Source: an uncultured Acholeplasma sp.
Lineage (GTDB): Bacteria > Bacillota_I > Bacilli_A > Acholeplasmatales > Acholeplasmataceae
Direction of reading: 5' to 3'
Assembly: GCA_937934685.1 (NCBI GenBank)
Contig: CALGYU010000028.1
Span: forward strand, 1 to 25,641
DNA: 25,641 nucleotides
Part shown: positions 6,938 to 14,373 of the stretch, piece after piece
How the letters are laid out: every line of letters starts with the position of its first letter
How positions within the stretch are numbered: the first letter of the stretch is position 1
Made by a program: the position numbers and the translations under genes
Notes under the pieces: generated by a model
What the model saw: only the letters and a program-made list of their open reading frames with translations
The model's database searches: none
Told to the model about the DNA's origin: nothing

Positions 6938-8902
6938 ATGAAATTATTATACAATGAAAGCTTTGAAGATTTTCCGATCGGCGAATTTCCTTATGATAAA
7001 GAACATAGCGCACTAGGTGAATACCATCACATCATGCCTAAAGGTTATATGGGGAATTTTTATGACCCAATTAACAATCATCAGTGGAGAAGTATGGGTG
7101 GAAACTGGTTAGTCACTAGTTATAACGGAAAAAAATATATGGAACAAAATAGAGGGTATCACGTTAAAGGTCACTTTAGTGATGTCACCTCCATGCTTGT
7201 TTTAAACTCAGAAGATATTAAAAATATCTATCTTGAAACAAAAGTCACATTATACTCTACAAACCATGAAACAGGCATAGCATTTAATTATATACACAAT
7301 AGAAAGTACTTAGCTTTGGTGATGGGAAGCGATTATATAGAACTTTACCAAAAAAACCAAACCACTAGAACAACATTAAAAAAACTATCCTTTCATACAG
7401 AGGCCTTAAAAACCTATCATTTAAAAATAGAAAGAAATGAACAACAGATAACTATCACAATTAATGATGAAATCATCATTCAGGAAAACTTTTTAATAGA
7501 GAATAAAGGAAAAGTAGCCTTAATGAGTCAAAATGCTTGTCGCTATGAATATCTTAAGGTAAGTGTTTCTAAAAAAGAATATGAATTAATACTTAATGAA
7601 AAAAAACACCAAGAAAAAGTTCTTGAAAACAAAAGAAACAAATTTTCAACCCCTAAAGTCATTCATAAAATAAACCTAGAAAAAAGTGGTTCAGGAAGAC
7701 ATATAAGAGTAGCTAAAACAAAAGATAATGTGATCTTCGTTTTTGCTCAACATCAAAAAAGAATGTATCGAGATGCTTTTGCTCATATTAGTTGTCTAAC
7801 CGCCTTTGACTTATCAGGTAAAATGCTATGGCAAATTGGTGAACCAAATGATGATCCAGACTATGGTCTTATTAGTTGCGATTTACCTTTCCAAATAGGA
7901 GATTTTAATAATGATGGTCAGTTAGAACTAGTCTATGTACAAAATTTTGAAATCACAGTCATTGATTTACTGACCGGAAAAGAAATTAAGAAAGCAAAAA
8001 CCCCTTATATCAAAACAGAAACAACCATGGAAAAAGACTATCCATATGATTATTTAAATGTAGATGCAATTAGATTTGCTGATTTCACGAAAAAAGGATA
8101 CAGAGGCGATCTAATGATTAAAGATAGATACAAAAATGTGTGGGGATTAGACCATAATTTTAACATCCTCTTTAAATACAACCATAAAAACACCGGTCAC
8201 TTTCCATATGTTTTAGATATTGATCAAGACGGAATAGATGAATTATTTATTGGATATGATCTTACTAAAAATGGAAAAGTGATTTGGTCTTTACCTTATG
8301 ATTCAGATCATACCGATGAAATCATTTTTGAAAGTTTATCAGAAAATTCAGAAAAAGTCTTCATATTGGCATCAGGTAACGAAGGATTTAACATCGTTTC
8401 TGCTAAAGGAGAAATTTTACACAATATCCCAGTAGGTCATGCACAAAGAATTAGTCTTGCAAAATATGATCCAAATAAAGAAGGATACCAAATATGTGTC
8501 ACATCCTTTTGGGGAGCTAATGGGATCATTTACACATTTGATAAAGATCTAAACTTACTAGCAGAAAAAGAAATGGTAGGTAATGGCAATATCATTACAC
8601 CAATTAATTATGATAATGATAACCAAAACCTCATTTTAATGAACACATCATCCATTTATGGTGGCTTATATGATGTTGATTTAGATTGTGTCGTTTCATT
8701 TAAAGAAGAAGGGCAACCGACACTAGCCAGCGAAGCTTTTGACATTGACTCAGATGATGTAGATGAAATCCTAACTTGGGATATGAATCAATTATGGATT
8801 TATAAAGCCAGTCAAATTAAACCTAAAAAACAAGCATATAGAAGATATGATAAAGACTCATTTAGCAATTATCGTGGAGAATACTTACTACCAAAAAAAT
8901 AA
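6938..8902 (+). CDS. Cytoplasmic LamG/DUF1080-like plus FG-GAP-like propeller protein, function unknown
   Basis: I do not recognise a named family for this 654-residue protein. Residues about 1-215 look like a concanavalin-type beta-sandwich of the LamG or 3-keto-disaccharide hydrolase (DUF1080) kind, ending in a typical strand series (YHLKIERNEQQITITIND). A basic helical spacer follows at about 217-240. The rest reads as a beta-propeller with Asp-rich calcium-loop motifs of FG-GAP style at D322 (DFNNDGQLE), D427 (DIDQDGIDE) and D602 (DIDSDDVDE). The second half recalls family 11 rhamnogalacturonan lyases, but that is a resemblance from memory only. There is no signal peptide, lipobox or membrane segment, which is odd because such folds are usually secreted. 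It follows the LacI-type gene by 12 bases with AAAGGAG between. A carbohydrate-related role is inferred from both. Confidence 0.6.
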   Translation: MKLLYNESFEDFPIGEFPYDKEHSALGEYHHIMPKGYMGNFYDPINNHQWRSMGGNWLVTSYNGKKYMEQNRGYHVKGHFSDVTSMLVLNSEDIKNIYLETKVTLYSTNHETGIAFNYIHNRKYLALVMGSDYIELYQKNQTTRTTLKKLSFHTEALKTYHLKIERNEQQITITINDEIIIQENFLIENKGKVALMSQNACRYEYLKVSVSKKEYELILNEKKHQEKVLENKRNKFSTPKVIHKINLEKSGSGRHIRVAKTKDNVIFVFAQHQKRMYRDAFAHISCLTAFDLSGKMLWQIGEPNDDPDYGLISCDLPFQIGDFNNDGQLELVYVQNFEITVIDLLTGKEIKKAKTPYIKTETTMEKDYPYDYLNVDAIRFADFTKKGYRGDLMIKDRYKNVWGLDHNFNILFKYNHKNTGHFPYVLDIDQDGIDELFIGYDLTKNGKVIWSLPYDSDHTDEIIFESLSENSEKVFILASGNEGFNIVSAKGEILHNIPVGHAQRISLAKYDPNKEGYQICVTSFWGANGIIYTFDKDLNLLAEKEMVGNGNIITPINYDNDNQNLILMNTSSIYGGLYDVDLDCVVSFKEEGQPTLASEAFDIDSDDVDEILTWDMNQLWIYKASQIKPKKQAYRRYDKDSFSNYRGEYLLPKK

Positions 8903-8945
8903 AAGATGCACTAGTTTTTAACTAGCAGCATCTTTTTCTTTTTTA
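8901..8945. terminator. Bidirectional terminator between the propeller gene and lplA
   Basis: The stem AAAAGATGC (8901-8909) pairs with GCATCTTTT (8928-8936), with an inner CTAGT/ACTAG helix (8911-8915 with 8921-8925) and a small bulge. T-rich sequence follows on the plus strand, and A-rich sequence on the left gives a U-tract for minus-strand transcripts. It therefore probably serves both convergent genes. Confidence 0.85.
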
Positions 8946-8947
8946 TC

Positions 8948-9874
8948 TTATTCTAATAAACAATCATAAACATCTAAATGATTAATCAATAAAGATTTAA
9001 GTTCTCCTGGAATAACCTTTTTTTCTAAAAGTAAGGTTTCAATCTCAGTAAGAGGTAAATCCTTTTTTGTAATAGAAATACTTTTAATAACACCTTGTTC
9101 AACAGTAAAAGCCATATGAAGATCATCTTTATTCTTTTTAATCATAGAAGAGGGAGACTCAGCATAATTCCACTCCCAAGACAAATACTTTTCATTTTTA
9201 AGATCATTAACTTGATCTAAAACATCAGACGATAAAGATAAAGCATCTTTCTTATAATCATTCCCCATCAATTCAACATACAAATATTCTTTAATTTCTT
9301 CTAAACTTAAATGAGTAAACTGTGACAAATTAGTTACCTCAGAGCGGTTAGATTTAACGCTATGAGATAAAACATCATCCTTTTTAGGTCTTAAAAGCTT
9401 TTTTAAAGTTGTTAAATTAGAATCAAAAAGCAAAGTGCCATGATGTAGAAGTACATCTTTATAAACAAACTGTGCATTTCCTGATATTTTTTCATGACCA
9501 ATCTTTAAATCACTTTTCCCGACCAAACCAATCGGAATACCTATTTTATTTAAAGCCGCAACAATCTTTTCAGTCATCACTTTATAATTATTAGCAAGTC
9601 CCTTGTTTTTAGTGATAAAGGTAAAATTTAAATTACCTAGATCATGAAAAACAGTTCCGCCACCAGAAATTCTTCGCACAAAAGGAATTCCCTTTTGAAT
9701 GGCCAACTTAATATCAATTTCTTCAAAAACATTTTGATTCCTTCCAATAATAACAGAAGGAGAATTTTGCCATAAAATAAAAAAGTCTTCATTAAAATTC
9801 AAATTTTTAACCAAATACTCTTCTAAAGCTAAATTAAAATAGGGGTCAGTAGAAGTGTTTAAAATAGTTTTCAT
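8948..9874 (-). CDS. lplA: Lipoate-protein ligase A
   Basis: The enzyme activates lipoate with ATP and attaches it to lipoyl lysines, here most plausibly Lys42 and Lys152 of PdhC. With the start used here it has 308 residues, comprising the catalytic domain and a C-terminal accessory domain, as in single-protein ligases. The signature RRISGGGTVFHD lies at 67-78, followed by GNLNFTF, a KISGNAQ segment with the expected catalytic-lysine context, and LHHGTLLFD. Two adjacent ATG codons occur (9875-9877 and 9872-9874). I chose the second because AGGTG at 9880-9884 stands 5 bases from it; a longer start at 9919 has no such site. It is divergent from the lipid kinase gene. No lipoate synthase is seen, so salvage is likely. 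Confidence 0.92.
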   Translation of the reverse strand: MKTILNTSTDPYFNLALEEYLVKNLNFNEDFFILWQNSPSVIIGRNQNVFEEIDIKLAIQKGIPFVRRISGGGTVFHDLGNLNFTFITKNKGLANNYKVMTEKIVAALNKIGIPIGLVGKSDLKIGHEKISGNAQFVYKDVLLHHGTLLFDSNLTTLKKLLRPKKDDVLSHSVKSNRSEVTNLSQFTHLSLEEIKEYLYVELMGNDYKKDALSLSSDVLDQVNDLKNEKYLSWEWNYAESPSSMIKKNKDDLHMAFTVEQGVIKSISITKKDLPLTEIETLLLEKKVIPGELKSLLINHLDVYDCLLE

Positions 9875-9890
9875 CATATCACCTAAAAAT

Positions 9891-9919
9891 AGTTTAATAG
9901 AAACCAAATTAAATGTCAA
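9891..9919 (-). promoter_or_regulatory. Promoter of lplA
   Basis: On the minus strand a consensus TTGACA (plus positions 9914-9919) is followed after 17 bases by TAAACT (9891-9896). The start point would fall about 10 bases before the ribosome binding site. Confidence 0.65.
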
Positions 9920-9938
9920 TTAAACCAAATTATAGATA

Positions 9939-9947
9939 TGTTATAAT
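9939..9947 (+). promoter_or_regulatory. Extended -10 promoter of the lipid kinase gene
   Basis: TG at 9939-9940, one base, then TATAAT at 9942-9947 make an extended -10. A weak -35 (TTAAAC, 9920-9925) lies 16 bases upstream and abuts the lplA -35 on the other strand, so the two divergent promoters nearly share their -35 region. Confidence 0.7.
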
Positions 9948-9975
9948 AAGGTTAGGGGATAAGGGAGGATATAAC

Positions 9976-10881
9976 ATGAAAACATTGTTACTATATAATC
10001 CTAATAGTGGAACAGGAAAAATTTTAAAAAAAGTAAAGAAAGTAGAAAAACATTTTACAACCAAAGGATGGCAACTAGACACCTATGCTTCTAAAAGCCG
10101 AGAAGACTTGATAGATGCTGCCTATAGAAACGCTCATCAATATGATCGTTATATTTTAATGGGCGGAGATGGAACGATGAGCCTTAGCATGAAGGGAATC
10201 ATGAAAAGCAAAGTCAGACCCAAAGTTTTAACTATTCCAACCGGTACAGCCAATGATTTTTCATATATCATGGGAATTAAACGATTTAAAATTAAACAAA
10301 CACTTAAACTACTTGATCATAACGTCACTAAGAAAACAGATATCTATATGGTTAACCAAAACTATTTTATTTATGCAGGAGCAATCGGTAAATTCTCAGA
10401 GGTCAGTTATGATATTAGAAATGGTGCTAAAAAAAGATTAGGGCATTTAGCCTATATGATTAGAGGCTTAAAAAGTATTCCCAAGAAAGTGGAATTTGAC
10501 ATCAAAATAGAAACAGAAGATAAGACCTATGAAATGAAAAGTTTTTTAGTCCTCTTACTGGCAGGAAAAAGAGTTGCAGGCTTTAATTTTAAGAAATTAA
10601 ATAAAGACATTAAATTAAATGATGGCAAACTAGAGTTAATCGCATTTAAAAGAAATAGTGTCTTTAGCTGGCTTAAAATCTTTTATTTTTATTTTTCAAG
10701 AGGAAAAGTTTTTAAAAGCGATCTAAAAATGACCATCAAAGAAGCGAAAATAGAAGTTATAGGCAATCACCAATGGAATTTTGATGGCGAAGTTGAAAAA
10801 AACGAAACGCAACATATCAAAGTATGTCAAGAGGCCGTTGAAATGTATGTGACACCAAAATCAGAAAAAATCTATTACTAA
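9976..10881 (+). CDS. Diacylglycerol kinase family lipid kinase (DgkB/YegS-like)
   Basis: This soluble lipid kinase family phosphorylates diacylglycerol or related lipids at the inner membrane face, returning diacylglycerol to phospholipid synthesis. The 301-residue protein has the nucleotide-binding NPNSGTG at 8-14, GGDGT at 63-67, and PTGTANDF at 88-95, in the family's usual spacing. The C-terminal half is a beta-sandwich with the common NDGKLEL segment. The start at 9976 was chosen because AAGGGAGG (9961-9968) precedes it; an upstream in-frame start at 9913 lies before the promoter -10. Specificity (diacylglycerol, sphingosine-like or other lipid) cannot be told from sequence. It stands alone before the PHO-regulated pst operon. 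Confidence 0.85.
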   Translation: MKTLLLYNPNSGTGKILKKVKKVEKHFTTKGWQLDTYASKSREDLIDAAYRNAHQYDRYILMGGDGTMSLSMKGIMKSKVRPKVLTIPTGTANDFSYIMGIKRFKIKQTLKLLDHNVTKKTDIYMVNQNYFIYAGAIGKFSEVSYDIRNGAKKRLGHLAYMIRGLKSIPKKVEFDIKIETEDKTYEMKSFLVLLLAGKRVAGFNFKKLNKDIKLNDGKLELIAFKRNSVFSWLKIFYFYFSRGKVFKSDLKMTIKEAKIEVIGNHQWNFDGEVEKNETQHIKVCQEAVEMYVTPKSEKIYY

Positions 10882-10889
10882 TAAAAAAC

Positions 10890-10955
10890 TTTACATAAAT
10901 TTTACATAATATTAGCCATAATAAGATAGTTTGAAAAACAAAAAAAACATATAAT
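10890..10955 (+). promoter_or_regulatory. PHO-box-like direct repeats and promoter of the pst operon
   Basis: TTTACA at 10890-10895 and again at 10901-10906, with a degenerate TTAGCC at 10912-10917, are spaced by exactly 11 bases. This is the arrangement of Bacillus-type PhoP boxes (TTAACA-like hexamers with 5-base spacers). TATAAT follows at 10950-10955. The only good -35 (TTGAAA, 10931-10936) is just 13 bases from it, too close for sigma-70-type recognition, which fits an activator-dependent promoter. The probable activator is the response regulator encoded at 15828-16478. Confidence 0.7.
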
Positions 10956-10982
10956 GGACTCAATAAAACTTAGGAGGACATT

Positions 10983-11894
10983 ATGAAGAAATTTTCAACC
11001 ATGATTATAATGATAATATTAAGTATCAGCTTGGTTGGTTGTGGAAAAACAGATGATTCAGAAAACAACCATAAAGAAATTCAAGCTTACACAAGAGACA
11101 CATCATCAGGAACCAGAGAAGCTTTCTTTGACATCATAGGGATTAAAAAAGATTTTGCAGAAACAACTGTTGGAAAAATCCAAGAAGTATCTTCTAATGG
11201 AGATATGATTAGCAAAGTAGAAAACGATAAAAACGGCATAGGATATATTTCCTTATCATCATATGATCCTAAAAAACTAAAAGCTTTAACATATGGCGGA
11301 GTTATAGGTAGTGACCAAACAGTACTTAATGGAGAGTATGGATTAAAAAGACCATTTAATTACATCGTAAGAGAAAATGTTGAAAGCGATGAAGATCAAA
11401 TTATTGCGGCACTTATCGCCTTTATGACAACAGAAGAAGGTAAAGCGACCATCTATGCTAATGGGGGTATCGTTGAAATGAAAGATACGGATGTATCGTG
11501 GAACGATATTAAACAAAACTACCCAATTACAGCAAAAGACAACAGTCACATTACCGTTAAATTTGGAGGATCCACCTCTGTTCAAAAAATAGCAGAAGCA
11601 TTAAGTGGCCAGTTTAAGGGGTTAGCGGGTAATTTCATTGCAGACCATAACCATACAGGATCTAGTGACGCATATAAAAGAACACAAGGATCAGAAAAAG
11701 ATGGTGCCAATAAAATACATATGGGGTTTCTATCTAGAGACTTTAACCTTTCTGAGGAAAGTAAAAAAGAAAACACATACGGTATTCTTGCATGGGATGC
11801 GGTTGTTGTAGTTGTACATAAAAACAACGCCATTACTGATATAGATGCACAAACGTTAAAAGCTATCTATACAGGCGAGAAAAAAGAATGGTAG
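10983..11894 (+). CDS. pstS: Phosphate-binding lipoprotein PstS with permuted domain order
   Basis: This protein binds phosphate outside the membrane and delivers it to PstCA. Residues 1-20 are a lipoprotein signal ending in the lipobox LVGC, with Cys20 as the lipid anchor. In usual PstS proteins the GSTSV lobe comes first and the SGTR lobe second. Here the order is reversed. Residues 34-166 match the usual second part (SSGTREAF at 41-48, GIGYISLSS at 85-93, YGLKRPF at 119-125, a FMTTEEGK helix, GGIVEM). Residues 189-303 match the usual first part (GGSTSVQ at 195-201, HTGSSDA at 224-230, FLSRD, AWDAVVVVV, AIYTGEKKEW), and the protein stops at the Trp where the normal chain would cross into the second lobe. 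The phosphate-contacting motifs of both lobes are kept. AGGAGG precedes the ATG. Confidence 0.88.
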   Translation: MKKFSTMIIMIILSISLVGCGKTDDSENNHKEIQAYTRDTSSGTREAFFDIIGIKKDFAETTVGKIQEVSSNGDMISKVENDKNGIGYISLSSYDPKKLKALTYGGVIGSDQTVLNGEYGLKRPFNYIVRENVESDEDQIIAALIAFMTTEEGKATIYANGGIVEMKDTDVSWNDIKQNYPITAKDNSHITVKFGGSTSVQKIAEALSGQFKGLAGNFIADHNHTGSSDAYKRTQGSEKDGANKIHMGFLSRDFNLSEESKKENTYGILAWDAVVVVVHKNNAITDIDAQTLKAIYTGEKKEW

Positions 11895-11903
11895 GGAAAA
11901 AAG

Positions 11904-12851
11904 ATGCAACACAATCTAGAGAAAAAAGAAGTTAGAAATAAGCAAATCATTAACGTGGTAGTTAAGACTATCCTACTTTTAGCAACTCTTATTTCAGCCT
12001 CAATCATCATCTTGATCGTTGTACAAATAGCCGGGCGTGGTTTACGCCCGCTTTTTCAGTATTATGAGGTACAACAAGGTAATGAAATTATTAAAATGAA
12101 ATTAAACTTTTTTACATTCATTAGCGGAACAACTTACACAGCTCCACTATATCAAATAGGATTTATTATCATCAATACATTATTTATCGTTTTACTAGCG
12201 GTTTTAATCGCTACACCGATATCGATATTAACTAGTATTTTTGTCGTTAAAATAGCTCCAAAATTTGTATCCACTGGATTAACAACCATTGTAGAAATGT
12301 TAGCCGCCGTACCATCCATTATCTTCGGTATGTTTGGTTCAGGCTTTATTTCTAAAATTGTTCAATCCATCGCAAGACTATTTGGAAGAGAAATAGGCTT
12401 AAACTCCTTACTAACCACCATCATTGTTCTGGTTATCATGATCTTACCAACCATCACTATGATGAGCATCACAGCAGTTAGAAGCGTAAAACCTGAAATT
12501 GAAGAAGGTTCACTGGCTTTAGGTGTTACACCAATGCAGACATATTTTAAAGTCACATTAAAAAAAGCTAAATCAGGGATATTTGCAGGTGTTATTTTAG
12601 CCATTGGTAGAGCCTTAGGTGAGGCAACAGCTGTTTCCTTAGTATCAGGAAATACCGGAAAAGGACCTAATTTTGATTTATTTGGACCAACAAGAACCTT
12701 AACCTCTACCATATTAAGTGGATTAAAAGAAACTAGCGGTTTTGATTATGATGTTAGATTTACCATCGGACTGGTGTTAATTGTCATCATCTTAGTCACA
12801 AACATTATTTTAAATAAAGTTAAAAAAAGGATGAGCAGATATGAAAGCTAG
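11904..12851 (+). CDS. pstC: Phosphate ABC transporter permease PstC
   Basis: One of two membrane subunits of the phosphate importer. The 315-residue protein has an N-terminal cytoplasmic tail of about 18 residues, a first membrane helix (about 19-43), a short extracytoplasmic stretch, and five further hydrophobic segments. The permease signature that contacts PstB is seen as EEGSLALGVTPMQTYFKV through GRALGEA. Length is normal. The start at 11904 lies 9 bases after the pstS stop with only a modest AGGG ribosome binding site, weaker than its neighbours. A terminator-like hairpin lies within codons about 43-51. The gene overlaps pstA by 11 bases. Confidence 0.92.
   Translation: MQHNLEKKEVRNKQIINVVVKTILLLATLISASIIILIVVQIAGRGLRPLFQYYEVQQGNEIIKMKLNFFTFISGTTYTAPLYQIGFIIINTLFIVLLAVLIATPISILTSIFVVKIAPKFVSTGLTTIVEMLAAVPSIIFGMFGSGFISKIVQSIARLFGREIGLNSLLTTIIVLVIMILPTITMMSITAVRSVKPEIEEGSLALGVTPMQTYFKVTLKKAKSGIFAGVILAIGRALGEATAVSLVSGNTGKGPNFDLFGPTRTLTSTILSGLKETSGFDYDVRFTIGLVLIVIILVTNIILNKVKKRMSRYES
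12025..12056 (+). terminator. Intragenic terminator-like hairpin in pstC
   Basis: CGGGCGT (12032-12038) pairs perfectly with ACGCCCG (12044-12050) around a 5-base loop. CTTTTT follows directly, and the A-rich AAATAG at 12025-12030 can pair with much of that tract. It is the most GC-rich hairpin I saw in the window and has textbook intrinsic-terminator form, but it lies about 130 bases inside pstC. It could reduce read-through into pstC-A-B and so raise the PstS to permease ratio. Confidence 0.6.
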
Positions 12852-14364
12852 AACATTTTATGATAGTTTAAGAAAAATAGTCATGTATACAGCATCCTCT
12901 ATTTCAGTTATTTTCTTCTTTTTAATTTTATATTTTGTGTTAAGCAACGGATTACCGTTATTAAACTTTAAAATAATCACAGGTAATAACGAAAGCATCA
13001 CCACAAACCTAACGGTTAAATCATTAGCACCAGACTTATTAGAAGGAACTTTAGAAGAAGGGTCAAGCAGATACGGATTAGCAGTAGAAGAAATAGCAGA
13101 AGGCTTTAAAATTACTTATCTTCATAAAGATTCAGCTATTTTAAAAAACAACGATGTAGTAATCAATGATGTTATCTTAAAGGAAAACCTTATTTTTAAA
13201 AACGATAAAAATCAAACCATCACTTATGATGAAGCCACACTAAATAAAGAAACCTTTATCGATATGTTAAATAAAACAGTGGTTATAGAAAAAATGACGA
13301 TTTTAAGAAATGGGACAACCAAAAACATTAAAACTCAAAATATATACCCAACCTATGAATTAGAAGGAGAGGGATTTCTTTCTAAACGATATGGCGTTAT
13401 TTTAATAGATTCAACCAATCTTGAAGGTGAAAGTATCATTAAAGTGGTTAAAATACATGAAGACTCACCACTCAAAAAAGCATATTTATACAACGACCAT
13501 CAAGCGGAAAGCCCACTAGATGAAGGGGATACCTTTTATAACGCTGGTGTTGTGTTTAAAGATGACCAAGGAAAAACCATTTTATTCAATATTAAAAATG
13601 GTGCAGAAGCCATGGCACAAGTTTTAGATCAAACGGTTTATATTTCTATGTTACCAACAGTTTTAGTTGGTGGAGGGATTAGAGGATCTATCATCACAAC
13701 CCTTTATCTAATCATCATCACACTCATCATTGCTGTTCCAATAGGAATCTTTACAGCAGTTTACCTCCATGAATATGCTAGACAAAATAAATTCACAGAA
13801 CTACTTAGAAGCTTAATCGATATGTTAACCGGCATCCCATCTATCATCTATGGTTTAATGGGGGCGGCATTATTTATACCGTTATCACAAAAGATATTCG
13901 GATCAAACTTAATCGACGGTGGAACCATCATCTCTGGATCTTTAACTCTAGCAGTTATCGTTTTACCAATCATCATCAAATCAACAGAATCGGCGCTAGA
14001 TGTTGTTCCAAAGGATTATAAATTCGCATCCTTAGCTTTAGGGGCTAACGATACACAAACCACCTTTAAAGTCATTTTACCAAATGCGATTCCTGGCATT
14101 TTATCAGCAGTCTTACTTTCAATTGGTAGAATCATGGGAGAATCAGCCGCATTAATATATGCAATCGGTACGGTTGTTAAAGATGAAATATCTATTTTTG
14201 GAAACGGGACATCGCTTGCTGTTCATATTTGGACAGCGATGGCGGGAGAAACCCCTAACTTTGCTTTAGCATCAACCATTTCTATCATCATTTTAGTCGT
14301 CGTATTAACCTTAAATGTAGTAGTAAAACTGATTACTAAACGACTTATGAGAAAGTATCAATAG
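12841..14364 (+). CDS. pstA: Phosphate ABC transporter permease PstA with a large PDZ-like insertion
   Basis: The partner permease of PstC. At 507 residues it is about 200 longer than usual PstA. Residues 14-36 are the first membrane helix. The conserved PstA core resumes at about 270 (VGGGIRGSI, AVPIGIFTAVYLHEYA) and runs through the usual helices, with the PstB-contact loop SLALGANDTQTTFKV and GRIMGESAA. Residues about 47-268 are inserted in the first extracytoplasmic loop. They contain two segments that look like PDZ domains. One (about 77-165) has YGLAVEE, HKDSAILKNNDVV and LRNGTTKNI. The other (about 183-268) has YGVILID, VKIHEDSPLKKAYL and LDEGDTFYNAG. The PDZ call rests on pattern only. 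The AAAGGAT ribosome binding site lies inside pstC, with an 11-base overlap. Confidence 0.88.
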   Translation: MKARTFYDSLRKIVMYTASSISVIFFFLILYFVLSNGLPLLNFKIITGNNESITTNLTVKSLAPDLLEGTLEEGSSRYGLAVEEIAEGFKITYLHKDSAILKNNDVVINDVILKENLIFKNDKNQTITYDEATLNKETFIDMLNKTVVIEKMTILRNGTTKNIKTQNIYPTYELEGEGFLSKRYGVILIDSTNLEGESIIKVVKIHEDSPLKKAYLYNDHQAESPLDEGDTFYNAGVVFKDDQGKTILFNIKNGAEAMAQVLDQTVYISMLPTVLVGGGIRGSIITTLYLIIITLIIAVPIGIFTAVYLHEYARQNKFTELLRSLIDMLTGIPSIIYGLMGAALFIPLSQKIFGSNLIDGGTIISGSLTLAVIVLPIIIKSTESALDVVPKDYKFASLALGANDTQTTFKVILPNAIPGILSAVLLSIGRIMGESAALIYAIGTVVKDEISIFGNGTSLAVHIWTAMAGETPNFALASTISIIILVVVLTLNVVVKLITKRLMRKYQ

Positions 14365-14373
14365 GAGGAAACA

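Noticed and set aside
8948..9919. A longer lplA beginning at 9919
   Set aside because: It would start inside the -35 element of the lplA promoter, and its extra 15 residues do not match the family. AGGTG directly precedes the ATG pair at 9872-9877.
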